From NCBI GenBank assembly GCA_022497145.1, contig MU385939.1:62001-126000 (forward strand): 64,000 bases of DNA, given 5' to 3'. How positions within the stretch are numbered: the stretch's first letter is position 1; every line of letters begins with the position of its first letter. The translations under genes were made by a program, and so were the position numbers. This DNA is from Rostrohypoxylon terebratum. Lineage: Eukaryota; Ascomycota; Sordariomycetes; Xylariales; Hypoxylaceae. Shown here in pieces: positions 36,554 through 49,400 of this stretch. The notes beneath the pieces were generated by a model. It did no database searches. It was not told the origin of the DNA and was given only the letters and a program-made list of their open reading frames with translations.

Positions 36554-36592
36554 GTAAAAGTGGTAAAGTGGTAAAGTGGTGTAAAGTGGTGT
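36554..36592 (+). repeat. GTAAAGTGG tandem repeat
   Basis: Four imperfect copies of GTAAAGTGGT(GT) in a row. Confidence 0.6.
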
Positions 36593-36680
36593 CAAGCTGG
36601 ATACTACTAGTAGTAAGTAGATATGGAACGGGAGGCCTTAATTCGGTGATGGCGAATTTGACGGGGAAGGCGAAGGGGAA

Positions 36681-36710
36681 GGCGATGGCGATGGCGATGG
36701 CGATGGCGAT
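36681..36710 (+). repeat. GGCGAT hexanucleotide microsatellite
   Basis: Five exact copies of GGCGAT, preceded by the related GGCGAAGGGGAA. It could encode an Ala-Met or Gly-Asp run in two frames, but no gene is seen around it. Confidence 0.75.
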
Positions 36711-37348
36711 GGTGACAGCGAATATCGCTATACCTATTCTTGTGTTCTTTCTGTCTCCTTCTCGACGACCTCTTCAAAGTTCAAATCTCTATGTATTAGG
36801 TAGATACTTTTCTTATCCTCTTTCCAATAGTCCTCTGTCGGGATGTACGCTGTAGATGCCGCGGGCGGGTTCTCTTGGGCTGAGCCGAGTTCCACTTTGC
36901 GATTGTATCGTATCGTACTAAAGAGGTAACCAGCAGGTAGAAAGCAAGGATCAAGTCAATAATAAACAACCTTGTCGATTTCAATACCTACTGATCTAAT
37001 GTGGCACGACGTCGATGAAATTGAAATGTTGGCTTTGGCTTTCAAATAGACTAATAGCAAAGGGTGATAATCGACAATGGTAAGGTTGAACTGAACGCAC
37101 GATTAAATAAAGTAAGTATTGGATGATTATGTATGTAGGCACGTACGGCCAAGAGGCAATGATAGATATTTATTGTCGCAATACTAGATTATCTGTTGTC
37201 GTAGTCAAATGCCGCGGAATTTTTTGGACTTTTTTTTTTTCTGTATTGTATGGATGCAAGTGGGAAAAAAAGGACCGGGGGGTTGAAGGGAAAATAAGTT
37301 ACTCGGTGCGACGGGCGACGTACTATCCATGATGTAGGCCAGGTTAAG

Positions 37349-37381
37349 CTAGGTACCTAGTAATAGGTCCTAGGACCTAGG
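37349..37381. repeat. CCTAGG/GGTCCTAGGACC palindrome patch
   Basis: AGGTACCTAG is followed by the perfect 12-bp palindrome GGTCCTAGGACC and TAGG. Confidence 0.55.
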
Positions 37382-37515
37382 TTGAAATTAAGCAGAAGGT
37401 GCAGGTGAGGATTTACTGTAACACCTACATAGTACATCAAATACAATGGATGATGCATGTACGACGCAGATAGGTGCATCCCATCCCATCTCATCATGGA
37501 TAGTTCCTACCTTGC

Positions 37516-37547
37516 CATCCATTACATCCATTACATCCATTACATTA
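37516..37547 (+). repeat. CATCCATTA tandem repeat
   Basis: Three exact 9-nt copies followed by a partial CATTACC. Confidence 0.65.
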
Positions 37548-40470
37548 CCTTTACTTAAGGTTCAAATACCACTACTACTAGTTACCTTTGGAGATACTTG
37601 GATACCTCACATTTTCTTATCCTGAACAACTACAACTTTTATCACTATAACTACCTACCTAGTAGTTTTGACCCATAACCAATACCATCCATTTCGATAT
37701 CAATACGACTACGACTTATGACTATAAATGCCTCGGCTTGATGTAAGATAATTCCCGGCTCGATACAACTCATTCCAAGGTTTGAAGTCATAGAGTAGCA
37801 GTATATAAAATCAGGGTGATGCAGTCCAGCAGAGCCAACTGCACTCATTTGTCCCAATATCGAGTTTCGAATATCTTCCCGTTTCGAAAACAGGTAATCC
37901 GTTCAACCTGCGGCAAGCTATGTCGGAGCTTGCTTGCCTTCTTTACTTCGTTTTCTTCTTCCTTTTCTCCTTTTCTCCTTTTCTCCATCCCTCTCGGAAC
38001 TTCATATCTCCTAAAAACTCACCTATCACCAAGTTCTCGTCAAATCCTCGACAAATCCTCGTCAGGATCTCCAAAGATTTCGCTCCGGAATAGGGGCTTC
38101 GTGTTTTCGTCACTTTATTCTTTAGCAAGGAAACCCCTTCTTGAACAAGCGTTCCCTTGAAGCCTGGGGAATTTGTGAATATTGAAAACCCGGCCGCTCG
38201 AGAACGACTGAGGCTCAACCGCCGATGTACGCACATACAACATACAACCAAGCACTAGCCCGTGTTCCGTGCCGGGGAGCTACAGCATCCGATTTTCGCT
38301 GCGTTGAGGGGTTAGAGAGAAATACCTTGCATAGCTCGTTACCACGTACGCAAGCATGTTGGCGGCTTTCACCCTGTAAGATGTTGTCCCCGGGTCTGCA
38401 TGTCCATATATACTGTTCAATACGGATCGTCCAAGTCCGAGGCATTCGTTACCTACAGTGCCGTATTGTACATCACCTACCTACCTTCCTACCTTCCTAC
38501 CTTTAACTTAGCATTAGAACTTTCCGTATGACGGGAGAGGGTCTGGAAGGGGTGGTTTGGCTTCGACACCCATTCGACAACCGGACATTTAAAAAAAGAA
38601 GTTAAGACAAGCAGCTTGCCTAGCTCCCGCTGGTCTTTGCAAATCAGAACGAAAACAGTCTGCTTAACTAACGTCGTAGGTCACTGCCAAGACAGCCACC
38701 TCAGGTGTCCATTCTATAAAAAGGGAAAATTTAAACGATTACAACTGTCGACGCCAAAACTTGTTCTATTTACTAATATTCTTTCCCAACTGTTGCATTT
38801 TCAAGATCGACGACGAATCCTTCTGTCAAAACTCTTTTCTACTCCGCGGCAATGCTACCATACCTACAGGTCATGAAGGATAAAGGACGAATAGGCATGG
38901 CCGCATACCTCTCTACTGCAACTGGCACATACTTCGCTTAGGATGCTTGCCCTCATCGACTGCCCACAATCGTTCTCGTCACTGTTAGGGTTACCATTGG
39001 TTGACCCGAGAAGTGAAGTTCTGCCGTATACGCACGCACATATAACTGCGTGTGCGACGTAGTTTATTCGATCTTACCGTCACAATTCTGCTGGTCTCGA
39101 GTTTCTCCCAATCACCGTCTTCGCTACGGTATGTTTCACAGATGCACGCGCTTTTTTCTCGCCTTGGCGGCGGGACCCCCTCAGAACGACGTCGGGGCTG
39201 CGTTTTGTCCAGAGCTTTCCATACGTAACAGACTCCGCGGCGCTTAATTTGCAATGCCGCATGATGCATGCGCTCGCTTGTCGCGAATGGCAAAGTCGTA
39301 TAAGGAAAGTCTTGGTGGCTTGCGCGGCGTTGCCATAGAACTGGAACATCGGCGCCCGTGTCATTCCTATCTAGACCTACCTTGGCAGCGGGCGGGCGTA
39401 ACGAGATGCAGGTAGCAAACTTCCTCAAATCCGATATCACTGATTAAGACAAGGCGCACTCGGATTTCCAGGGAATTTCTGTAGGGAGTCTCCTGATTTT
39501 CACGCTTTACTTATGCTTACGGGATGTTTTACAGAGCTATCTTTACGCAAGACATGTCGTTTAAATAAAGAGGGTCAAGTCGCTATATCACATCTACCTT
39601 CTCAGTTGAATTGCAACGTGAATATTTCATGTTCTTGCTTATTCCATCTCAAGCGATCCAACAGAGTCGGCTGGGAGGCCCCGAAGCCCAACAATACGCT
39701 CGAGCACACAGAAAATGCTCTATCATGCATGAAGTATGCGCTCGCCAACAGGGGTCATTTCATTTTCAATATTCGGAGATCGTTGGTTGCGATTCGGGTA
39801 CAGTCGCGGGCTCCCCTTTAAAATGGGCGAAGGGGGCTTTGACTGGATTTCTAAAGGAGCAAAATTCGCGGGCGTTAACATCACAGGTACATACACCTTC
39901 GCACTTTTCGATTACTCCCACTCTCACATATCATTTCCATAATACATCTAGCTTAACGTTGTCTAAGACGTTTGATTACGCAGAGAATCTATATTATAGC
40001 CGATCATACTCAATCCGGCATCTGAGTACTGTTGCGACTAGTGCTAATAGAGACCTCGGTGTTCATAGGTAAAGCGCATCGTGTGAAGTTGCAACTTGCA
40101 TACCACCCGCAAGACGCGATAAACGCACGTGGGAGCCGCCGCCATCGGGACTTGCCGCATCTCCCACTCCCTTGGGACCGCGAACAGGTAAAGCGTCTGA
40201 GGTGTTCAACATCACCGCTTCTTTCAGATCCCCCGCGGAAACTTAGGGCATTAACTATAGACTAGGTTCCAGTGGAGTATCCGAGCACTTGGACTCAAAA
40301 ACCTCGAATCGGTTTGTCAAGATTTTCTCCATCCCACTACGAGATATCACTTATCACTTTAAACTACTTCTCTTGTGTCATCGCGGGGAAAGAAAAATCT
40401 CATAATTAGGATCGCAAACCCCCATCTCGGACAAGGTTAAGAAAAATCCTGCGGTCTATTCATGCGCGTC

Positions 40471-41286
40471 TCACTCGGCCACCCCGAGTCTCCTTGCTAC
40501 TTCGAGAAAGCCATCCTCGCCCTCACTAACCCATAGATCAACCCACTCACGAGCTTCCTTATACTGTTGCTCCTCGGTCCCCCACGCTTCTTCGCGGGGA
40601 CGCTCCACATAGATCGTGCGAAGACCAGTCTTGCGCGCGCCCGCCAGATCCGATAGGTGAGCGGCAACCATCGCGACCTCGTCGGGCCGAACCCCTAGGG
40701 CCGCTGCCGCCCCCAGATATACCGTCGGATGAGGCTTGTACGCGCCAAAATCAGCCGAAGATTGAATCTTCCGAAAGCCGAGATCGCCGTGGGCATTCAG
40801 ATCTTGCAGCAGTGACTGGTTGCCGTTCGATAGCGTCGACGTGACGTACTTGGTACCGAGCCGTTTAATTCCGGCCGCGGAATCGTCCCAAGGCTTAAGT
40901 TTGTGCCAGACTACGCTAAGAGATCGTACTTCATCGTCGGTGTAGATCGAGGTGAGTTCCCACTTGCGGAGGAGTTCATGCAAGGCGTCGTAATGGTGCG
41001 CGTCAATGTCCTTCCATCCCGACTGGCCTGGAACGAAAGTCCGTGTGAATTTCCAGTAGCTGGTGCGCCATTCTGATGCCAGCTTAGCCCAGTCCTCTTC
41101 GCTCATCGCCGCGAAGCGGTTTCGCGGCGCCTCTGGCAATGTTCCGAATTCAGGAGATGCAATCTTCTCCTGAGCTCGCCTCACGAGTTCTTGCGGAACT
41201 GTCGTGCGGTAGTCTACGACGGTGCCGAAGACATCGAAAGTCAAGGCTTTTATGTTCCGAAGCGCCTCGGGGACTGGCGCTGCCAT
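40471..41286 (-). CDS. Haloacid dehalogenase-like hydrolase (type II HAD)
   Basis: Single exon, 271 aa. HAD motif I is TFDVFGTVVDY with the nucleophile at Asp18. Motif II is TSTLSNGNQ, motif III lysine lies in FGAYKPHPTVY, and motif IV is MVAAHLSDLAGARKTG. An HSDLxGA-type ending and the spacing fit the L-2-haloacid dehalogenase subgroup common in fungi. The reaction class is hydrolysis by an aspartyl intermediate. True substrates of the fungal members are mostly unknown, so dehalogenation is not assured. Codons look normal and no signal sequence is seen, so it is likely cytosolic. The gene stands alone, with about 5 kb of non-coding DNA on its 3' side and about 9.5 kb on its 5' side. Confidence 0.9.
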   Translation of the reverse strand: MAAPVPEALRNIKALTFDVFGTVVDYRTTVPQELVRRAQEKIASPEFGTLPEAPRNRFAAMSEEDWAKLASEWRTSYWKFTRTFVPGQSGWKDIDAHHYDALHELLRKWELTSIYTDDEVRSLSVVWHKLKPWDDSAAGIKRLGTKYVTSTLSNGNQSLLQDLNAHGDLGFRKIQSSADFGAYKPHPTVYLGAAAALGVRPDEVAMVAAHLSDLAGARKTGLRTIYVERPREEAWGTEEQQYKEAREWVDLWVSEGEDGFLEVARRLGVAE

Positions 41287-43928
41287 CTTGATACCGTTTT
41301 GCTAAAGATACCTCGTAATTACCCAACTCGCCGAACACGTAGAAACTTGAAACTACATAGATTTTAAGTAATGAATTCTTATAAGCATGATTTTGCGAAT
41401 GTTGAATGAAGAATGACTCCCTTCAATTGACAATAGCGATGATGTGATTGTGATCCGGCCATCGGAAAGGGTGGGGCACCTGTTGACCCGTCGAGTGCCG
41501 AAAAGAGTGATTTAACCTAGCATGTGCCGACGTACATACAGGTGCGCCCTATAGGGGATCGATTCTGGTGACTTGAAAGAGCCGATGCTACGCTAGCCAC
41601 TTGCAAAAATGGGTAGGGGGTTCTGTGAAGAACATATTTCTCCTGGTATCAAACTCGTTCGGTCTCGATACATTATTCAGATCGATCAAAAATAGGTACA
41701 TACCTATCTTCACGCTAAACCATCATCTAGGTATATAGTATATAGCATATTGGGTAAGTCACGAAGCTCATCAGCCACCAGGATTTTTACAAATATCAAA
41801 TATGTTAAAAATCCATGAGAACATGTCTAGTTTTCTATCTACCCTAAGGTTACTTGAGTACTATCAGCAAACTGTCGTCCCGGTTATTAGGTCTCACTTA
41901 TACCTGAACGAGCTCACCAGAGAACCTACACAGATGGGTTTGCCCTTGAAGACTAAACGCATCTAGCCTCGAACATGTCTTTCTTTATATGAATATGAGG
42001 GAGTATAGGTATACCAGTAGATTTTATCAATCTTGATCATAGGTGAGTATATTGCCCCTTTTCTATATGGAGTACCTGAATCATCCAGAAGCCAAATCTA
42101 AGCCCACACAGAAAGAAACACATTCACACTGGACCAAGATGACCTACTTAGCGTAAGGTCTGATGGCCTTTTCCTACGCCTGTATTTCATGTCGTGTCCA
42201 AGTGTCTAGTTGTTCGCACGCACTCTAGGACGAATATTACTACAACACATCAGTGTCTCTATCTAAGACTCCCTATACGTGGCGTATCCCTCATTTGATC
42301 TCATAATTGCACTGATACCAGGGCTACCATGTAATAATTCCATCATTGCATCTAAAAACACTATGGTATAGTTCTTGGTTGGAACCACCTATTAAGCCTC
42401 CCTCCCTTAAGCGTTCCTACATGTTTGATACGATATGTTGGACCCCGTTCTGCATGAACATGGCATATACGACAACTAGGTACGAGCAAATTAATTAGGC
42501 CTCTATCTTGTACCAACAAGTAGACGTCTAGTACATCGTAAGTATCATACAGTATCGCCGCGAACCTCGATCCTTACCTACCTATGCAAGCAATAATCAC
42601 TTCCCCTAATCTACTATAGACTACTATGTATTTGGATTAACAACTACATTTCTTAGTCTTCGAATTCTTTATACGAGGATTCCAGCTCCGAGGGAGTTGG
42701 TAGTCGGGACTAGACGCTTGCCATCGGATGCATCTTGTACGTTCCCCGTTGATAGTGGCCACAAACAGTTGAAAAAATGACTTTAACCCGAACCTGGAAT
42801 TTTGTCCTGCGCTTCGTGACTGCCATATGATTCAGTTGGGGGCAAGATATATTTAATTGGTGCCTAGATTGGATGTACAGTGACCACGGACTTTTCGGCT
42901 TTCTGTCGGTGGTCAAGGAAGATGCTTTCCCGGAATATCGGACTTGTACGTATACAAACTCCCCGCTCTCCGGATTACTAGCATCTTCCCGCTTTCCGGC
43001 TATGCACGAGTATCCTTCTACACTTGTATATACTTCGGGAACATGGCCTCTTACCTTAGCTTGGGATTTGTTTGATAGGCGCGTCGTGTGCCCCAGTCCC
43101 ACACCAGGACAGCTAGCTACCGATTATCATTGCATCATAGTCACGAAGAAACAATATCCGCCGCGGCTCTACCAGACGCAAGATCGTACGTTTCGTAGGC
43201 GGCAACCCCAGTCCCCCGAAGCGCCGATGCTGTGTCAAAGTCAGGAAAGCGTGGGAAGCTACTGTATGTCAGCAGGTTTCCGGGCTACACGGTTTATGGA
43301 GCCGCGTAAGGGAAACTCCGTACCGGTAGTCTGGCCCCACTTCCGGCTTGCCGGTACAGGTTTCTATGATCTGAGATCAAGGTGTTCTTGTAAGGGGCGT
43401 TAGATTTGAATTATGGGGACTTGGCGTGCAGGATGTTAAACGAAGAGGCGCTCTTTGGGTTTACGACTCTATGATGCAATAGTACTAGGTATTGACCACG
43501 AAAACCCAGTGGCGGCGTTCATATATGAAGCCCGGAGGCGATAGACTCTTCGATCCACGGTTGGCCGGCGGTATTCAGTGGTTTGGCCGATAGGGAGGCA
43601 AGCGTACCCGCCAGTCAAGCAAACACGACAGCTATTTGGCCGAAACCTGTCATTTCGAGGTTTCGAATTGAGCGCCCGGATTTCGACGGGATTTTCTGAT
43701 TTGCCAAGCTTTTTGCTCATCTAATCTCAGCGGGTGATCACCAATCAACCAAACTACGTACGACCCTCAACCAGAACCAGAATCATATAAATAGGGGAAA
43801 TCGTGCGAGACCTGGGGCTGGGGCAAATTTACATAGTACACCGTAAGAATTCGAGGGGCGAGAAAGAAGAAAAAGAAAAATCGCCTTTTTTTTTCGAAGG
43901 AACGGACGAACTATGATCTGACATGTTC

Positions 43929-43948
43929 TTTCGTTCGTTCGTTCGTTC
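43929..43948 (+). repeat. TTCG tetranucleotide repeat
   Basis: Five copies of TTCG/GTTC in a row, a simple microsatellite. Confidence 0.6.
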
Positions 43949-46399
43949 TGACCACTTCCTGGCCCCACGCAAGGGACCGGGACGATTCCCGAACTTTAGA
44001 TCATGCAGCAGGTTCCACGCAAGGGAACATTGAGGCTCTACCCCATCTCCGCATAAAAAAGGAAGTTGGCAGGTTGGCTGGTGCAAACCTTTGTGAGTAA
44101 TCAAGATGAGACTTGTGTGCTCTCGCCTCGTATTGTACGTGAGACCTGTCTCTTCCCTTGTAATACGGATACCTACGAGCTATAACGAGGTTGATTCTTG
44201 TTGGACGGCGAGTCTACGGAGTCGAACCTGGCCACTTCAATATTATTCGTTGGCTGAGGACGGAGTTAAGGAGGCCTCTACTGTGATCCGAGATAAATAG
44301 CGAGGCCCGCCGCGGTGGCAAGAAGAAAAAGGGGGTTCACAATAGCTGAACATGGGAACAATCGTTGCAACTAAAGCGATTGGATATTTCTTGCGTGCGA
44401 ATTCGGGCCCATTGATAGGCAATAGGACAAGCCCCTATTAGAGAGGTATTCACTTAATAGCCAAGCAAAAAACAAACACTAGCAATTATGCATATCGAAC
44501 CGCAATGGTCACGTCGCAAGCCGTGATGGCACGCAATATAGGATATAGGATACAAGATATGACGGGTTATCAGTGATCAATCATATTATTGCTGACGCCT
44601 TTCAAGTTGCGCGCTCGGGGTCGCATGCAAGTGCTGCAAGCCCGTTGAAATTGGCACAACCCCCCGAGAAATGTGTGATTCTCCTTGCGTCAAAGCAGGT
44701 CGAGCACACGGCAAGTGGAGAATGGGTTGTTGTTGAGAGGTTTGTGCGTATTTAGGGTCTATTGAACGAGATAGAATTACCCGGCTGGTTCTACCAAGAA
44801 GCGCAAGACTTGTTTCTCGGCCATTGTCATTGTCATTGGCATAAAAAAGACCACCGAATCAGGTCACGGAATTACCCTCGAAGCTGGTCTGGATAGTAAG
44901 ACGGGAGGGTTCCCCAGGTTCCTGTACCAAACCTGGCTGCGATATGGGTTTATTGTCTGGTATTATGATAGTAAGGTTGATCTAATGGTGGCCTGTACGC
45001 GTGGAATCTCAGATGAATCCGACCAGGCCGCGCGCGCATTGGGAGAAAATCTGTAATAGCGCGACTTTTGTTGGTTGAGGTCTTTTTTTCCCATCTAGCC
45101 AGGGCTCATTTGCTAGCCAGCTAGCGTGATTCCTACTACCAAGTGGGAGAGTCCGAAGAGTGATTAGAGGCTTTCGCTAACATGAAAAAAATTTCAAAGT
45201 GATATTAAAGGCTGACAAAGGCTTTCCAACATTTGCTCGACTGGTCCGGCTTGTTGTTGGCGTAGTTCCGGTATGAATCCCCCAGACTGTCGAGAAGTTC
45301 TTCAGAATCCTTCGAAAAATCCTTGCGACCAAAATGTGACGAGAGAAGACATTCTGCGTTAGGTATCTGGCCTAGGTTTCAGAAAACCCTAGTGAAAGCT
45401 CCCTCGCATTGCCCTATTCTTGTTTGGGCCCTGTGTCGACGTAACGGGTAAGATGACCGTCGAATCTAGTTAAGAGCCGACATAAGGTGTCGACGCCGAG
45501 GGGTTACAACGCCCTAACTAAAATAGCTCACCTTGCTACGCTGGACGGGAACATTGAATAGGACCGGATTGCTGTGGACTGGCTTTAAGATCTTGGAACG
45601 ACTTGCACGTCTAATCTCTGGTGCTCCAACCTTGGCGCCCAAAGTGTCGGGCACGCGATGTTGCCCTTCGGTGAACAGAAACTGTAAAGATAGGACGATG
45701 CGTAGGTACTATGTGAGTGATAGTGATAAACAAACAGTGCTATCGTCATCGAGTTTAGTCTGTTGTAGATGCTTTTAGTTTTGACGATCTATTGTAGGAA
45801 ATTTACCTACTGGCACCTGTAGCTCTGTAAGTGTAGTAAATAGTGAGATAGGGACCTACGGTTTCCCTTTACCCTAACCCAAGATTACTGTGCTTTCCTG
45901 TACCTATAGTAGCTATTACTATGCCGTAGAACGCTCCAGATATTAGCCTGTGAATTGTGATAGGGTGTACCTAAGAGTGGCTTTAGGCGGCTTGTACGAT
46001 AAAGCCGTGATGGAGGGGCGGGACGGGAGGAAACGTCTACGCTACTTTATCCATGTGAAATTTCCCAACGGTCCTTATGGGGAGCTGGATTCGGCACTTT
46101 AGGGAGAAACACTGAAGAAAATGTTTGCTTGGGCGGCTTACTTATTCCCTTTTCAGCCGCCTGTGGGGGAGACACAGACCTAGGTAAGTAGTAGTATTAA
46201 TAGCTGAAGTTTCATATCGAGTAGTCAAGGCGCCGCGTGTTCTTCAGTTTAGTTTCATAAGCTTCCAAACCATTTTCTATCTATCAAAAAGATCGAGCGA
46301 TCCAGAATGTGAAGAAATTCGTTTCTTCCCAGCTCTATCCAGACTAAACTAGCTTGCTAGTGGCATGGAAACACGTGCCTCGCTTTAGATTACAAGGTC

Positions 46400-46463
46400 A
46401 TTTACATGGCTTACATGGCTTACAAGGGCTACAAGGGCTACAAGGGCTACAAGGGCTACAAGG
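46400..46463 (+). repeat. GGCTACAAG minisatellite
   Basis: Four exact 9-nt copies of GGCTACAAG preceded by degraded copies (GGCTTACAT, GGCTTACAA). A second tandem, GGTTTGGGCT, follows at about 46481-46507. Being a multiple of three, the 9-mer keeps frames open on both strands but no gene surrounds it. Confidence 0.7.
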
Positions 46464-49400
46464 ACCCTGTGGGTAGAGTTGGTTTGGGCTGGTTTGGGCT
46501 GGTTTGGTTGGTCGCATACGCAGTAGCTTGGCTGCACCTTTCTCCAGACCGGGGAGATGCAGAACCGTAACATTGGTCACTGTCGCATCCGGCTGTCTGT
46601 TGGAAAGGTAACTTCGCCAGTTTCTATTCTTCGACTGCGCCTTCAAAGAATTTTCATCTTGAAACATGTGATATACGCAATGGAAGCCCATACGAGTATG
46701 TGTTGCGTCGTGATTTTTGCTCGTTGGGCGAACATCACTTTTCAACAGCCTTGAAAATACCCTAAATACCAAGTCTCCGTTTCTAATTTGACAAGAACAA
46801 GGCCGGCTTACTACTTTACGGAAACAACCGAAGGACCTGCCATCCTGTCAAGTTTGATATGCTGGTCTCTTGGAGCCCGAAGGTCTAGGATATACGAATT
46901 AACGTCTCGAAGCGAAGTGAGGGGGAATTATGATATGTAATCGAGAATGACTCTTGGAGACCTCGAACAGGGGAAGCTGGGGCTATCTTAAGATTTGACC
47001 AGCATCATCGGATGTGTAGGCGAGCGTCGAATACGTACGACGTAGTGATAATAGAAGTTTCCGAAGAACTTGTTACGAAACTTACCAAGGTAGGTATCGC
47101 AAGTATCCCTAGATGTCTTAGCTATATTATTTTGGCGTACTAACTGAGTAGCTGAATCCGCGAATAGCTTTGAAACCCGCAGCAGAGACAGATATTAAAT
47201 GAGTCGACACCGGCAGTTAAATTTCAATATGCACACATCAATTTTAGCCTCGTCTGTCCACTGTCCGAGCAATTGAACCTTTCAGCTGCACACAATAATC
47301 TGATCTTAGCCGTGATCAGCTCACACACAGACACTACGCATTCTGGGGATTTCAATTTGCAACCGAGCATACCTTAGGTATGGAGTCGTCTAGCCGCATG
47401 ACTTTGGTAATAATAGCAATACAATGTGCTAGGAGGCATCGTAGAATTAAAGGATTTGTTTTAAGATCTTAAGGATCGTATTATTTTCTTAACGAGGCTA
47501 ACAAATCATAGTAAAAATGCTTGTTGTCCTGTCGTCGTCGACCTTGTAGGTTGTTAGGTGGTAGTGGTCCGCCCCATGCATGCTCGTCTATCAAGCTGTG
47601 CCTTGCATATGCAACTTCCACATCATTCGGGTAGGATTGTGCTTTGACAAGCGATCACTTGAATGGAAGATCGACTTTTCAGGAAGCTCGGTATGTAGAA
47701 AGATCTGGATGTTTTCCTATTGCTCCACGTTTCCTCGCTCGGCATTTCCCTGCTTTGTGTTTATGAATTGTCTATTCGTCGCACATCTAACTATGAAATG
47801 ATATGAATGATACAGTAGTACTACAGTGTGTAACACTTTGAGTTGGAGGCACAGCTGAGGAAACATTGCCCGGTCCGGAAGTGATTATCAGACGTTTTCC
47901 TATTCGACATCACTTCTCTCATCACATTCAAGACATCACCCAACCCCGGCAGCCCGGCTACATAACACAAAATTCAGGTCACCAAGCATCATGAAGCTTG
48001 TAAGAATGGATTCCCGACGGACTCGGGCGAGTTTCCAATTCAACGTTCGTCACCCTAGTGGGACGCACGATGGCACGCCTCACTCTCTCCAAGACAAGCC
48101 CCCTTGAACGTGCTGGCGAGCTCAACCCAGCAAAAGCTGCTAAAATTCCCTGTAATTCCATGGCGAATAGGTCCACATTCCGTAGTTCGTCCGCTCGGCG
48201 TGGTCGGTAAGGGTTTGTTCAGTGTGCTGAGCACGCTAAGGCGCACCGAGAGGATGGTTTTTGCAGATGTCAAATCATACCACGCGCGATCGAGTACCTG
48301 CTACTACTGCAGCTATCCAGTTACTGAGATAACAATGGCTTTCTCCATTCGAGCTCATGGCGTCCAATTTGTTGCCATTATTGTTTATTGGAGAGAGAAA
48401 AATCAGCCACTGGCGGCTCTCCCGAATCGATACGTTACCACGTCTCGCTGTAACTGTAACGTTTTGTTTTCCAACCCAATGAGAGCCTTTTTCCATCTAG
48501 GTCGTTTAATTGCCCACTCCCCGCGAACTTCTACTACACAGGGCTATTATTTCCTTACCTAGCAGTCTCCCTACACTTACATAGCTTTTTCGACCTACCA
48601 TATTCAAGATATGGGATCCCTTTGCAGTAAAGCCCGCCCCCCGTTTTGGGGCACCGCCCTAACCTCCCTGGACCTGTGAGCACCGCTAGGCCTAACTGGT
48701 CGCCAAGCAGCCAAGCTTATTGTGGTGGGTCGTCGAACAGCGGTTCTATATTAGCTATTCAGGGGGACCCTCGTCCGGTGCCGACTCTTGGTTCTGGCAC
48801 CTGCTTATTCCGCGGATTTGGTACCGTTTGGTTAAATTTGACCCCTGACAATCTTAAGCTTGCCTGTCACCAGAGGTATGTAGGTAGGTAACACGCTCAT
48901 AGGCTGTGACGCCGTAGGGATGCTTGCCTCGAAAGTCGAGAGAGAGAGCTGGTGATTGGGCTTTGGCGAACACGAGTATTACGAGCATAGAAACACACGC
49001 AGAAGATACCATGATTCTTCTCTCGCATACCCCGGTACTACCAGCTTAAACTCCACATTATGCAAAAGCGATCACTTAGGACTTCCTAGACCGTACTTCA
49101 TAGGTAGGTAGCACACATCCGCAGGAATAGGTACCTACCTATCCCGCGTCGTCCATTCTTACTCCGCGTTCGCCCGTGTACGGACCATACCCGCCTCTGA
49201 ACTTTTGAAGAGCTTCAGGTACCTATCACCTTTGTGAACATCCTGGCGTCATGGTAGTCTGCCAGGTCTGGCCCTGCCTCCCATGCTAAGGCTAAGTGGG
49301 TATCATTACGGAGCACATCGTACATACGACATTGGAACCTGGTTGGTCGTAGTCTCTTTTCTTTGCTTCTGATCTCTCGTCGAAGCTGTTCCGTGACACC

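Larger units (their letters stand above)
35513..40470. other. 5-kb intergenic region with many minisatellites
   Basis: Holds the RAS-2 promoter at its start (a purine-rich strand at 35850-35920 reads CT-rich on the gene's strand) and the dehalogenase 3' flank at its end. No gene is recognised. Tandem repeats are concentrated at 36186-36284, 36554-36592, 36681-36710, 37349-37381, 37516-37547, 37961-37987 and 38476-38501. Open stretches at 38991-40072 lack domains. Confidence 0.45.

Noticed and set aside
39513..40072. Open frames of 102 and 153 codons upstream of the dehalogenase terminator region
   Set aside because: No domain, overlapping frames, and no convincing start or splice context.
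43929..43948. Possible telomere-like or CRISPR-like array
   Set aside because: It is a simple TTCG microsatellite without spacers; no CRISPR array exists in the window.
44200..44260. Possible minus-strand tRNA (TCGAACC near 44220)
   Set aside because: The flanks do not pair into T or acceptor stems.
48104..48562. 152-codon plus-strand open frame in the gene-poor region
   Set aside because: Composition looks non-coding, there is an antisense open frame too, and no family is recognised.
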